A DNA stretch of 64,000 bases from Bacteroides fragilis (lineage in GTDB: Bacteria; Bacillota; Clostridia; Lachnospirales; Lachnospiraceae): NCBI GenBank assembly GCA_023664485.1, contig JAMPFK010000001.1, positions 83,088 through 147,087 on the forward strand, written 5' to 3'. The notes beneath the pieces are model-generated. The model saw only the letters and a list, made by a program, of their open reading frames with translations, was not told the origin of the DNA and searched no databases. The translations under genes were made by a program, and so were the position numbers. Positions 36,936 through 48,108 of this stretch are shown here, in pieces. Every line of letters begins with the position of its first letter. The stretch's first letter is position 1.

Positions 36936-37031
36936 AGGAAAGAAGGGGGAAGACGGCAAAAGGGATTCCGGAGGATCGAATCAGAAAGTATGGATTTGCG
37001 TTCTGCAGGAAAAAAGTACTGATTTGGAAAT

Positions 37032-37068
37032 AAAAACCGGCCGGCACATTGTATGCCGGCCTTTTGGT
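37032..37068 (-). terminator. Terminator downstream of buk
   Basis: On the minus strand the sequence reads GGCCGGCATACAATGTGCCGGCC followed by GGTTTTTAT, giving a strong GC stem and T-run just after the buk stop. The stem is symmetrical and might slow plus-strand transcripts too. Confidence 0.8.
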
Positions 37069-37078
37069 GATATATGGA

Positions 37079-38146
37079 TCAATATACCATAGCTTTTTCT
37101 TCTCCATTTAATACGCGCAGACCGCCCTGAACGAGTGCGAGCAGTTCATCTTCGCCGGGATATATCGTCATGGGCGCGATCCATCCCGCTTTTTCCTTTA
37201 AGCCCGCAACGACGACTTTGTCATAAGCGATGCCGCCGGTCACGATGATCTGGTCTACTTTGCCTTTCAGGACGCAGGCCATAGAGCCGATATCCTTTGC
37301 GACCTGGGTAATAAATGCTTCGCGTACTTCTGCGGCTTTTGTATCGCCGTTCTGTACCATCTTTTCCACGTCGCGCATATCGTTCGTTCCGCAGTAAGCG
37401 TTGAAGCCGCCGTTGCCGACGAACATTTTATACACTTCCTTCTCGCTGTACCTGCCGGAGAAACAGAGTCTGATCAGCGCGCCGCTCTGAACGGCTCCCG
37501 CTCTTTCCGGGGAAAAGGCGCCGTCGCCGTCCAGTGCGTTGAATACGTCAACGACCCGGCCCTGTCTATGTGCACCGACGGAAACGCCGCCGCCCATATG
37601 GACAACGACCAGATTCAGGGAATCGTACGCTTTTCCAATCTCTTTGGCATAGCGCTTTGCGACTGCTTTCTGGTTCAGCGCATGGAAAACACTCGTTCTC
37701 GGCAGTTCGGGCACGCCGGAATATCTGGAAACGGCGTCGAGCTCATCGACAACGACGGGATCTACGATATAGGAAGGAACGCCGATAGAATCCGCGATTT
37801 CCTTTGCCAGAATGCCGCCCAGGTTGGATGCGTGCTGACCCTGTACGCCGATTTTCAAATCTGCCAGCAGTTCATCGCTCACCTCGTAGGTTCCGCCCGG
37901 AATCGGTTTTAACATACCGCCGCGGCCGACTACCATATTTAAGGAGTTGATGTCGAACTCTTTTTCTTTTAACAGATTGACGATGATATCCTTCCGAAAA
38001 TCCTTCTGGTCTACGATGGAAGCGTATCTTGCGATTTCTTCCGTCGAATGGCGCAGGGTTTCTTCAAATAACAGCGTTTCGTCTTCAAAAACGCCGATTT
38101 TGGTAGAAGTGGAGCCGGGATTGATAATTAAACTTTTAACAGCCAT
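37079..38146 (-). CDS. buk: Butyrate kinase
   Basis: The 355-residue ASKHA-fold kinase turns butyryl phosphate and ADP into butyrate and ATP. It has the acetokinase-family nucleotide motif [25 protein letters not shown] [21 protein letters not shown], and the late [13 protein letters not shown] motif typical of butyrate kinases rather than acetate kinases. It follows ptb by 77 bases on the minus strand, with an AAAGGCGG ribosome site. The ptb-buk pair yields ATP by substrate-level phosphorylation in butyrate fermentation; branched-chain acyl substrates are possible too. Confidence 0.94.
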   Translation of the reverse strand: MAVKSLIINPGSTSTKIGVFEDETLLFEETLRHSTEEIARYASIVDQKDFRKDIIVNLLKEKEFDINSLNMVVGRGGMLKPIPGGTYEVSDELLADLKIGVQGQHASNLGGILAKEIADSIGVPSYIVDPVVVDELDAVSRYSGVPELPRTSVFHALNQKAVAKRYAKEIGKAYDSLNLVVVHMGGGVSVGAHRQGRVVDVFNALDGDGAFSPERAGAVQSGALIRLCFSGRYSEKEVYKMFVGNGGFNAYCGTNDMRDVEKMVQNGDTKAAEVREAFITQVAKDIGSMACVLKGKVDQIIVTGGIAYDKVVVAGLKEKAGWIAPMTIYPGEDELLALVQGGLRVLNGEEKAMVY

Positions 38147-38223
38147 ACTTTGATCCGCCTTTCCTGATTGATTTATTTCTTTTCATTTATTTGTTGTTTC
38201 CTCGCTGCAATCTCTGTCCTGAT

Positions 38224-39144
38224 TCAGCCCTTTTTCTGCATACTCTCCGCGACAACGGCGCCGAGCGCGATGGAGTTGACTTTTGTTTCAAAATCATCGG
38301 AGCGGGAAGTCAGGATGACGGGCGCTTTCGTTCCGGTCAGGATATTTCCATTCTTGACTTTTGCCGTATGTACCAGACATTTGTATACGAGATTGCCGGC
38401 ATGGATATCCGGGAAAAGAAGGATGTCCGCATCGCCGACGATTTTCCGGTCTTCTGCACCCTTGTGCTTTGCAGCTTCCGGATCGATGGCAAGGTCCAGG
38501 GAAAGCGGGCCGTCGATAACGCAGCCGGTGATTTTTCCTTCTTCGCACATTTTCGTGAGTTCTGCCGCATCTACGGTGACGGGCATTTTCGGATTCACGA
38601 CCTCGACCGCCGCGAGCGGCGCTACCTTGGGATTCGGAATGCCGCAGGCATGACAGACCTCAACGGTATTCTCGACGATATGTACTTTTTCCTCCAGAGT
38701 CGGATAGGTCATAAAGGCAACGTCCGACAGGAATAAAAGATGGTCGATGCCTTCGATTTCAAATACGCATACATGGGATAAAGTCCTGCCTGTCCGCAGA
38801 CCGACTTCCTTGTCCAGTACGCTTTTTAAAAAGGATTTCGTATCGATGAGGCCCTTCATATACATATCGGCTTTGCCGGTATGCACCAGCTCTACAGCCT
38901 TCAAGGCCGCCGTATAGTTGTCCTTTTCATCAATAATTTCAAACCCGCTCAGATCCATATTTTCGGAAGCGGCTACTTCCCTGATCCTGTCTTCGTCACC
39001 GACAAGAATCGCCTCTGCGATATTGCGCTCTTTGGCAGCCTTTACCGCCTCAAGTACGGCGCTGTCCTGTGCGACTGCAACGGCTACTTTTTTGACGCTG
39101 CATTCGGATACCTTCGATAAAAGGTCGTCAAAACTTTTGCTCAT
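38224..39144 (-). CDS. ptb: Phosphate butyryltransferase
   Basis: The 306-residue acyltransferase swaps CoA for phosphate on butyryl-CoA. The length and motifs (MKGLIDTKSFLKSVLDKEVGL, HVCVFEIEG, ADILLFPDIHAGNLVYK, and the final NSIALGAVVAESM) fit Ptb rather than the larger Pta. It is the first gene of the minus-strand unit with buk and has a GGAGGAG site. Pairing with buk supports butyryl-CoA as the substrate; phosphotransacetylase activity remains a minor alternative. Confidence 0.9.
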   Translation of the reverse strand: MSKSFDDLLSKVSECSVKKVAVAVAQDSAVLEAVKAAKERNIAEAILVGDEDRIREVAASENMDLSGFEIIDEKDNYTAALKAVELVHTGKADMYMKGLIDTKSFLKSVLDKEVGLRTGRTLSHVCVFEIEGIDHLLFLSDVAFMTYPTLEEKVHIVENTVEVCHACGIPNPKVAPLAAVEVVNPKMPVTVDAAELTKMCEEGKITGCVIDGPLSLDLAIDPEAAKHKGAEDRKIVGDADILLFPDIHAGNLVYKCLVHTAKVKNGNILTGTKAPVILTSRSDDFETKVNSIALGAVVAESMQKKG

Positions 39145-39204
39145 TTCTCCTCCATTCCGGATTGAATCAAGTAATCTTCATGCAATCCACCCAACATTTT
39201 TATC

Positions 39205-39233
39205 GTATAAAATAGTAACACTTTTGGGGGCAA
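39205..39233 (-). promoter_or_regulatory. Predicted promoter of ptb-buk
   Basis: On the minus strand TTGCCC (39228-39233) and TTATAC (39205-39210) are spaced by 17 bases and lie 60 bases before the ptb start codon. The match is fair. Confidence 0.5.
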
Positions 39234-39325
39234 AAAGCAAACGCTAAATGTGGTGGGATTTTCCAGGACATAAGAAAAAAGTATTTCATTTATATTAAAA
39301 TATGGATGAATGTTGATGAGTAGTG

Positions 39326-39334
39326 TGATATAAT
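39326..39334 (+). promoter_or_regulatory. Extended -10 promoter of the restriction-modification genes
   Basis: TGATATAAT is an extended -10 element (TGn before a perfect TATAAT) 51 bases before the restriction gene start. The -35 region is weak, as is usual with such promoters. Confidence 0.55.
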
Positions 39335-39385
39335 TTTTAAGCTGGAAGTAATAAGAAATATATTTATTGAGGTAAAAGAAAAGAT

Positions 39386-40357
39386 ATGGGTATAGCACAA
39401 AAGAAACATGAAAGATTTAATTGTTTTATTACAGAATCAAAAGATTTAGTTACAACACATGAACAAACGCGTGCTGGCTTTTTAAATATTGCGTTAGAAA
39501 AGAATGTAATCAGTGATCCATATGTCAAAAATGCGTTGACATTTAAAGCTATGGTAGCCAATACAGAAGGGCCGGATGATTTTCTTGAAAATGTGTCTAT
39601 CCGTCCTTTTTTGCTTACCGCATCGGGATTATCAGATAAATCGATGCAGTATTTAGATAGAAAAGACCAAACAGCGGCAATTAAGGAATTAATAGAGAAA
39701 TTTCTAAAACCTGCAGGAGAGAATTATATTGATGAAGCGATTTATAGATATCTGTTAATAAAGGGTGATGCTGTCGGTGGAATAATGAGGAATCGTATTG
39801 GAGCATTGGGACAGGAAAAATTTATTCGTACTATACTTTCCTGTATGAATGTTCAGGGAATAGTTTATGATTGGATGTCAAAAGAAAATATATGGGCACA
39901 TAAGAGTGAGAATGATAGCGGTATCGAAAGAATTATAAAAGCAATTTACTGGAATTGCGATCATGGAGATAGGATTTTGGCGTTCAATCTTACGATTCCA
40001 ACTGTAAAGAAAAATGTGGATATTTGTTTATTTGAAGGAACAACAGAAACCTATAACAGAGGTAAAATCGTTCAGAATGCGGATAGGGTAATAATGCTTG
40101 GAGAACTTAAAGGCGGAATTGATCCAGCGGGGGCTGATGAGCACTGGAAAACAGCAAATACTGCTCTTGAAAGAATTAGAACAGGTTTTGCAAATGCGGG
40201 ATATACTGTTCAAACATCATTTGTGGGAGCAGCGATAGCAAATGCTATGGCAGACGAAATCTTTAAACAGCTGCAAACAGGAGCGATGACAAATGCTGCT
40301 AATTTAACAAATAATAACCAGCTTGTGGAGTATTGTAATTGGTTACTCAGAATTTGA
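39386..40357 (+). CDS. Type II restriction endonuclease, AvaI/BsoBI family
   Basis: The 323-residue protein matches the BsoBI/AvaI family. Its metal-site residues fall at D212 (KNVDICLF), E240 and K242 (GELKGG), with H253 in GADEHW; these are the numbers I recall for the BsoBI active site, and the length is also the same as I recall for that enzyme. The family cuts at C^YCGRG. The methylase follows by eight bases. The gene is strikingly AT-rich compared with its neighbours, with codons such as TTA, ATA and AAT common, indicating acquisition by transfer. GAGGTAAAAG serves as ribosome site. Specificity is predicted from likeness and should not be taken as tested. Confidence 0.88.
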   Translation: MGIAQKKHERFNCFITESKDLVTTHEQTRAGFLNIALEKNVISDPYVKNALTFKAMVANTEGPDDFLENVSIRPFLLTASGLSDKSMQYLDRKDQTAAIKELIEKFLKPAGENYIDEAIYRYLLIKGDAVGGIMRNRIGALGQEKFIRTILSCMNVQGIVYDWMSKENIWAHKSENDSGIERIIKAIYWNCDHGDRILAFNLTIPTVKKNVDICLFEGTTETYNRGKIVQNADRVIMLGELKGGIDPAGADEHWKTANTALERIRTGFANAGYTVQTSFVGAAIANAMADEIFKQLQTGAMTNAANLTNNNQLVEYCNWLLRI

Positions 40358-40365
40358 GGTAAGGC

Positions 40366-41880
40366 ATGGAACAACAAACATATGAACAACTTTCATTTAT
40401 AAAAATACCAATTAATAATTTTTTGGTAGACAATTTTTCCGCTGGCGGTCTTTGCCCTGATGAAGCACGGAAAGAAATTGAGGAAAGATATTCAAGATTA
40501 CTTTGTATAACAGATAAATTCAATCGACAGAACGTCAGCTATCAATTGAGCAAAAAAGAGGTTTTACATAGCTGGCTGAAGTATAAAGAAGGGTTTTCCG
40601 CTAATCTTGTGAATATACTTCTTGATGAAATGGGAGCTAAGCCGGGAGATTGGATAATGGATCCTTTTATGGGTTCAGGCACCACAGCCTTAGTTTGTCA
40701 GATGAGAGGGATTAATAGTATAGGTTATGATATTATGCCTATTTCTTCCGTTTCTATAAAGGCGAAGTCGGCTATATGGAAATATGATATAAATGAGATT
40801 AGAGCTCTTATCAGAGATGTTGAAGCATTAAGCATTCCTCCGCATTATAGCGAATGTACTCCTTATATTACAATTACAAAGTATGCGTATCCCGAAAAAA
40901 ATGAAAAGTTTCTTCATTACATTGCTGCGTGGCGGGATCATTCCCAATATTCCGAGGATGCTAAAAATCTTTTAACTCTTTGTATTATAAATTCTTTAGA
41001 AAAATGCAGCTATACGTCAAAAGTAGGACAATATCTTGGATGGGATTGCAGAGCAAAAAAGGTAATAGATGCAAATAAGCTCAGGGCGGAAAAAGGACAG
41101 AAGCTTTTGCCTTCAAAGTATGTCAGGAATGTGATTCTGGATTCTAAGGAAACGATTCTTGGAGAATTACACCGTGTTCTTTTTGATATTGAAACTGTGC
41201 AAAATGGCGGTAATGATAATCAGAATGCTAAAATTGAATTTATACCGGCTAGTGTGTTATATAAGCTGCCTGAATTAGAAGAAAATTTTCTGACAGGAGT
41301 CATAACATCCCCGCCTTATTGTAACCGATACGATTATACAAGGACATATGCTTTGGAATTGGTTTATCTTGGACTTGGAGAACAAGAAATAAAGGATATG
41401 CGGCAAAGTTTGTTGTCGTGTACGGTTGAAAGTCATTCTAAAATAAAAGAGCTAAAAAGATACTATGAGAATATTAATCAACGAGCTCGATTTGATGCTA
41501 TTTATAGTACGATTAAAAAGAATGCGGCTTTTAAAGAGATAATGTTTGCGCTGAAAGAGCGAAAGGAGAATGGGGATCTTAATAATAATGGTGTTATTCG
41601 TATGGTTGAGGGATATTTTACAGAGCTGGCCTTTATTTATGCTGAGCTTTACAGAGTATGTAAATCAGGAGCAATGGTAGCTTTTGTGAATGATAATGTC
41701 CGATATGGCGGGGAAGTAATTCCTGTGGATTTTTTAAGTTCATCATTTGCAGAACAATTTGGATTTAAAATAAAAAAAATATATTCATTGAAACAACAGA
41801 AGGGAAACAGCAGTCAGCAGATGGCAAGGTATGGGCGAGTTGCACTTCGAAAAAGCATTACAATCTGGATAAAAGAATGA
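40366..41880 (+). CDS. DNA methyltransferase partner (N4-cytosine type)
   Basis: The 504-residue protein carries the AdoMet-binding motif DPFMGSGTTAL starting at D99 and the catalytic motif TSPPY at 314-318 (N4-cytosine and N6-adenine methylases use S/D-PP-Y; TSPPY is usual for N4-cytosine). The AdoMet motif precedes the catalytic motif, with some 200 residues between, where target recognition may lie. A late ARYGRVALRKSITIWIKE segment closes it. It should protect the sites cut by the neighbouring endonuclease, most likely by N4 methylation. Its AT content is as high as that of the endonuclease gene. GAGGTAAGGC precedes the ATG. Confidence 0.9.
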   Translation: MEQQTYEQLSFIKIPINNFLVDNFSAGGLCPDEARKEIEERYSRLLCITDKFNRQNVSYQLSKKEVLHSWLKYKEGFSANLVNILLDEMGAKPGDWIMDPFMGSGTTALVCQMRGINSIGYDIMPISSVSIKAKSAIWKYDINEIRALIRDVEALSIPPHYSECTPYITITKYAYPEKNEKFLHYIAAWRDHSQYSEDAKNLLTLCIINSLEKCSYTSKVGQYLGWDCRAKKVIDANKLRAEKGQKLLPSKYVRNVILDSKETILGELHRVLFDIETVQNGGNDNQNAKIEFIPASVLYKLPELEENFLTGVITSPPYCNRYDYTRTYALELVYLGLGEQEIKDMRQSLLSCTVESHSKIKELKRYYENINQRARFDAIYSTIKKNAAFKEIMFALKERKENGDLNNNGVIRMVEGYFTELAFIYAELYRVCKSGAMVAFVNDNVRYGGEVIPVDFLSSSFAEQFGFKIKKIYSLKQQKGNSSQQMARYGRVALRKSITIWIKE

Positions 41881-41922
41881 TCTGCTTATCAGGGATATCG
41901 TGGTTCATTTTCAGCCCAAAGG

Positions 41923-41951
41923 TTGAATTTCCCAATGAAATCTGCTACAAT
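41923..41951 (+). promoter_or_regulatory. Predicted secA promoter
   Basis: TTGAAT at 41923-41928 and TACAAT at 41946-41951 are 17 bases apart, about 95 bases before the secA start. They lie right after the restriction-modification island, whose right boundary must therefore be close to 41900. Confidence 0.6.
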
Positions 41952-42045
41952 AAGATTTGTTATTTTCTACAGGGAAAATAATGTTACATTTCAGCGGACT
42001 GTAACGAATTGGCGCGCCTGTATTGGCGGGCGGATGGGAGCAGAC

Positions 42046-44613
<2,568 letters not shown>

Positions 44614-44698
44614 ATTCTAAGGCTGTAAAGAACACAGCCTGAGATTCCTGAATTTTGCCTGAAAGAATGAGTATATATTATGAAAGAAGGTGACGTTA

Positions 44699-45809
44699 TT
44701 GGTAGAGTTAGATAATATGAAGTTCGAGCTTCAGGGTTATGAAAGTCCATTAGCGGAAGTGAGGGATTCACTTTGACTTAGCGAATAAGGAAAAGCGGAT
44801 CGAGGAACTGGAAATGGAAATGCAGGAGCCCGGCTTCTGGGATGACCCGGAGAAATCCAACCAGAAGATGCGGGAGGCCAGGAACCTGAAAGATACCGTA
44901 GAGACGGTCAGGGGATTGGAAAGCCAGTATGAGGATATCTTAACGCTGATCGAGATGGGGTATGAGGACAATGATCCGGCAATTGTCCCGGATATCCGCG
45001 AGGAACTGGAAACATTTAAGAAAACGTTTGAAGAGATCAGAGTGAATACGCTGCTTTCCGGCGAATACGACAGGAATAACGCCATTCTGCGGTTAAATGC
45101 AGGGGCTGGCGGAACGGAGAGCTGCGACTGGTGCAGTATGCTGTACCGGATGTATACGAGATGGGCGGAACGGAAAGGCTTTTCGCTGGAAGTGCTCGAT
45201 TATCTGGACGGCGATGAAGCGGGAATCAAGTCCGTCACGTTCCAGATCAACGGCGAGAACGCTTACGGTTATCTGAAATCTGAAAAAGGAGTGCACAGGC
45301 TCGTGCGCATTTCTCCTTTTAACGCACAGGGAAAAAGGCAGACCTCTTTCGTATCATTGGATGTCATGCCGGACATCGAAGAGGATGTAGATGTGGAGAT
45401 TCGGGACGAAGATATCAGAATAGATACCTATCGAAGCAGCGGGGCCGGCGGTCAGCATATCAATAAGACTTCTTCGGCGATTCGGATCACTCATTTTCCG
45501 ACCGGCATCGTCGTGACCTGCCAGAATGAGCGGAGCCAGCATATGAACAAGGATAAGGCGATGCAGATGCTGAAAGCTAAGCTGTATATGCTGAAACAGG
45601 AGGAAAATGCGGAAAAGCTTTCGGATATCCGGGGCGATGTGAAAGAAATCGGCTGGGGAAACCAGATTCGCTCTTATGTCATGCAGCCTTATACGATGGT
45701 AAAAGACCATAGAACGAATGAAGAATCAGGAAATGTGGATGCGGTAATGGACGGGGGATTGGATCCGTTCATCAATGCGTATCTGAAATGGAAAAGCGTC
45801 GGGAATTAA
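44699..45809 (+). CDS. prfB: Peptide chain release factor 2, expressed by programmed +1 frameshift
   Basis: The gene is in two frames: 44699-44773 (TTG start, 25 codons) and 44775-45809 (345 codons with the stop). The in-frame TGA at 44774-44776 is codon 26, preceded by AGGGATTCACTT, so CTT-TGA-C is the classical RF2 slip site and GTGAGGG upstream acts as internal Shine-Dalgarno stimulator. When RF2 is scarce the ribosome slips and makes more. The 369-residue protein has the RISPFNAQGK stop-recognition region with the SPF tripeptide and GAGGQHINKTSSAIRITH (GGQ). The TTG start has an AAGGTGACG site. Confidence 0.95.
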
Positions 45810-45825
45810 AATTCCGACGCTTTTT
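45792..45825. terminator. Bidirectional terminator overlapping two stop codons
   Basis: AAAAGCGTCGGGAATT and AATTCCGACGCTTTTT pair with a small loop. The prfB stop (plus strand) and the stop of the DUF975 gene (minus strand) both lie in the hairpin, and A/T tracts on both sides let it serve either strand. Confidence 0.85.
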
Positions 45826-46549
45826 GTGCCTGCTGTCTGTTCTGGATCAGATCCAGGAAAAACTCTGAACAGGATGTGTTGATATAGGGCGCCAGCCAGA
45901 GATAAGCGATGCCGCAGGACAATGTGCAAAGAAGCATCAGCGGGATAAAACCGGCCATCATATAGAAAAATCTGCCCTTGCTTCCCTTCATCAGCTTCCG
46001 GCTCATAACTAACAGCTCTTTTACCGAATAATTCGGGAAGTCATGAAGCAGGAAAAAGACCTGCGAATAAATCAGAGAAACCATGACCCATACGACGCCA
46101 TATAACAGGAACGACAGAGAGTAAAGCAGCATCAGCACGGCACTCTGAGGATTCTGTCTCAGCAGAAAAGAAAAGGCCGTCATGGGCAGCATGCCAAGAT
46201 AAATCCAGATGGAACGATATAACTGGATGAAAAGCGCTTTATTTGGAAAAAGCTTAAAGCCATAAAAAATATCGCTGACTGCTATCGGCCTGCCGCAGGA
46301 AATTTTCAGATACAGATAACTCGATCCGGACGTGAACAGACCTGTCAGGACGGAGATAACAAAAGAGACCAGAAAATTCAGGATCACGCCGATACCTGTT
46401 GAAACATTCAAAAACATCGTGCAAAAAAGCGATAAAAATCCGGTGATCATCGAAGCGAGTACGCTGGCGCCGATAGCCGTTCCATATTTGCCGAACATAT
46501 GCTCCTTTGCGAGCGCTTTTAACTCTGCTGAAGATTTATAATTGTTCAT
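45806..46549 (-). CDS. DUF975 family integral membrane protein
   Basis: The 247-residue protein has about five or six hydrophobic segments, an N-terminal KSSAELKALAKEHMFGKYG leader that is typical of DUF975, and conserved aromatic stretches such as YSLSFLLYGVVWVMVSLIYSQ and YSVKELLVMSRKLMKGSKGRFF. Function is unknown. It is the last gene in a minus-strand series (47979 to 45806), 20 bases from the SprA-like gene upstream. Its stop overlaps the prfB stop in a convergent layout. Confidence 0.83.
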   Translation of the reverse strand: MNNYKSSAELKALAKEHMFGKYGTAIGASVLASMITGFLSLFCTMFLNVSTGIGVILNFLVSFVISVLTGLFTSGSSYLYLKISCGRPIAVSDIFYGFKLFPNKALFIQLYRSIWIYLGMLPMTAFSFLLRQNPQSAVLMLLYSLSFLLYGVVWVMVSLIYSQVFFLLHDFPNYSVKELLVMSRKLMKGSKGRFFYMMAGFIPLMLLCTLSCGIAYLWLAPYINTSCSEFFLDLIQNRQQAQKASEF

Positions 46550-46569
46550 AAGTAAATTCCAGTCCTTCC

Positions 46570-47028
46570 TTAACAGGCAAGATCTACATTCATCCCAAGA
46601 TACTTATTGGCGGCATCCGAGGATTTCATTTCTTTTTGGTAAGGGTTCTCCTCATTAAAATATTTTATCTGCGTGGCAGTCGTACCACCCGATACATAAG
46701 TGCGCCCGCATTCCGGGCAGACTGCGGTGTGAATGGCAACGTTACAGGATACAACCTTGCCGTTGTTCTGCTCCGCTTCTTTATAAGCGTTCGAAACATG
46801 CTCCTGTTCGTGGCTTCTGACCCTGGAAGCGGCGGCGTTCGGCGAAATATGAGCCGCCGCCTTAAAGGATACCATTTCGTCGGATCCATCCTGATATTTC
46901 CGGTTCTTACAAGTCTCGCATTCCGCAGGAGAGGACTTGCGTCCGGCCTGTTTCTCCGTTGATTCGCCGGGATTCCGGATAATCTGATAAGCGGCGGGTT
47001 CTGCAAAAGTATTAATTCCCTTCAACAT
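46570..47028 (-). CDS. SprA-related-type HExxH protein with two CxxC pairs
   Basis: The 152-residue protein has a metalloprotease-type HEQEH (H73, E74, H77), flanked by CxxC pairs at C37/C40 (CETC) and C104/C107 (CPECG), and the string NRKYQDGSDE. This resembles small members of the SprA-related family (Pfam PF12118), whose activity is unproven. The cysteines may bind a structural zinc. There is no signal peptide or membrane helix. It is the middle gene of a three-gene minus-strand unit, with membrane proteins on both sides, 24 and 20 bases away. GGGAGTAG is the ribosome site. Confidence 0.7.
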   Translation of the reverse strand: MLKGINTFAEPAAYQIIRNPGESTEKQAGRKSSPAECETCKNRKYQDGSDEMVSFKAAAHISPNAAASRVRSHEQEHVSNAYKEAEQNNGKVVSCNVAIHTAVCPECGRTYVSGGTTATQIKYFNEENPYQKEMKSSDAANKYLGMNVDLAC

Positions 47029-47052
47029 ATAAACTACTCCCTTTCCATCAGT

Positions 47053-47979
47053 TTAAAAACTATTATTTTCCATCATATCGTCTATCATATCGTCAAAAGG
47101 CATGCCGTAGATTTTTTCCCATGTCCGGTTAAACTCTGCCCTTCCCTCCGGATTTGTAAAAACATAGGTTATGCTGGAGGTAAGGATGACCGCATTGAGG
47201 ACCAGACCGACTGCGGCGCATATAATACCGGTCTTTGCTTTGCTGAACAGACTGCTCCGGCGGCCCCTGGAAAGCAATGCGAGGATAATTGCGACGCTGC
47301 CGAGCATGAAAGCCGGATAGACCGTAAAGGTCAGGCAGGAAACCATGGAAAGAATGCCGCAGATCATAGCGGCATTGGCCAGACTGCTGCCCGGTTCCGC
47401 AGCGGGAATCTGGTAAGAGTTCCGATTGTAGTATGGATAATTGTTATTGTATCCATTATTCGGCCGATAGCCGTTCGGATTGTAACCGCCCGGATAACCG
47501 TTTTGATTTGGATAGCTGTTTCCGTTCGGATACTGGTTTCCGTTCGGATAATTGCTTCCATTCGGATACTGGTTTCCGTTCGGATAATTGCTTCCATTCG
47601 GATACTGGTTTCCATATGGCGTATTGCTGCGACAGGCGTTATGGTTCTGATTGGGCGCGCCGGCCTGACTGCCGCAGGGCTGCTGCGGAGCCGGATATGG
47701 TGTGCCGTTTCCATAAGGCGGCCGGTTCTGATATGGCTGTCCGCCCGGATAGGGAGAACTGTTGTTATTTCCAGACGGCTGGCCATTTGGATAAGAGGGG
47801 CCGCTGCCGGCTTCCTGTGGCTGCCCGTTTTGATAAGACGGTCCATTTCTATTTTCAGCGGATTGTGCATTGTCTGCGGGAACTTCATTAGAAGCCTGCT
47901 GTGATACGGGAGCGGCGTCCTGATTTACGGCCTGTTCCTGCGCCGGAATCTCCGTCTGTCTGTTTTCCTGAAAGTCCAT
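47053..47979 (-). CDS. Membrane protein with long Asn/Pro/Gly/Tyr repeat N-terminus
   Basis: Of 308 residues the first ~190 are low-complexity, with NGQP, SNYPNG and NQYPNG repeats, including a perfect repeat of 12 residues that mirrors a 36-base DNA repeat. Two hydrophobic helices (about 203-235 and 250-275) follow, separated by a short basic loop (SRGRRSSLF), as in DUF4190-type proteins. The cytosolic or extracellular orientation of the repeat cannot be settled. It has a very strong AGGAGG site and is first in the minus-strand unit leading to the SprA-like and DUF975 genes. Confidence 0.72.
   Translation of the reverse strand: MDFQENRQTEIPAQEQAVNQDAAPVSQQASNEVPADNAQSAENRNGPSYQNGQPQEAGSGPSYPNGQPSGNNNSSPYPGGQPYQNRPPYGNGTPYPAPQQPCGSQAGAPNQNHNACRSNTPYGNQYPNGSNYPNGNQYPNGSNYPNGNQYPNGNSYPNQNGYPGGYNPNGYRPNNGYNNNYPYYNRNSYQIPAAEPGSSLANAAMICGILSMVSCLTFTVYPAFMLGSVAIILALLSRGRRSSLFSKAKTGIICAAVGLVLNAVILTSSITYVFTNPEGRAEFNRTWEKIYGMPFDDMIDDMMENNSF
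47521..47613. repeat. 36-base tandem repeat inside a coding region
   Basis: Two perfect 36-base units (47531-47566 and 47567-47602) with partial units on each side encode the NQYPNGSNYPNG repeat of the protein at 47053-47979. The repeats can expand or contract by slippage without frameshift. Confidence 0.9.
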
Positions 47980-48004
47980 AGGTATTCCTCCTGATATGAG
48001 AGTT

Positions 48005-48013
48005 ATTATACCA
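48005..48013 (-). promoter_or_regulatory. Extended -10 promoter for the minus-strand three-gene unit
   Basis: Minus-strand TGGTATAAT is an extended -10 element (TGn plus perfect TATAAT) about 25 bases before the start codon of the repeat protein gene. The -35 region is AT-rich without a good match. Confidence 0.5.
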
Positions 48014-48108
48014 TAAATAAATGGAAAATAACAGATAAATGAAAAGTTTATCTGAAAATTAGTAACATTGCAGCCTCCGGGCCGGGCAGCGTATCGTTCC
48101 TACGGAGA

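Noticed and set aside
38224..39144. Phosphate acetyltransferase (pta) instead of ptb
   Set aside because: Length near 300 residues, motifs and the paired butyrate kinase favour phosphate butyryltransferase.
44615..44640. Inverted repeat AGGCTGT/ACAGCCT after secA
   Set aside because: There is no T-run after it and the stem is short, so I do not call it a terminator.
44814..45809. prfB as a shorter gene starting at 44814
   Set aside because: The upstream frame, internal SD and CTT-TGA-C site show the full RF2 N-terminus is encoded through a frameshift.
47521..47613. Regular spaced repeats suggestive of a CRISPR array
   Set aside because: Units are contiguous, 36-base tandem copies without unique spacers and lie in frame within a coding region; there are no cas genes.
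47364..47904. Long alternative-frame ORFs on both strands across the repeat-rich gene
   Set aside because: They come from the low-complexity DNA repeat and overlap a gene with a strong ribosome site and membrane helices.
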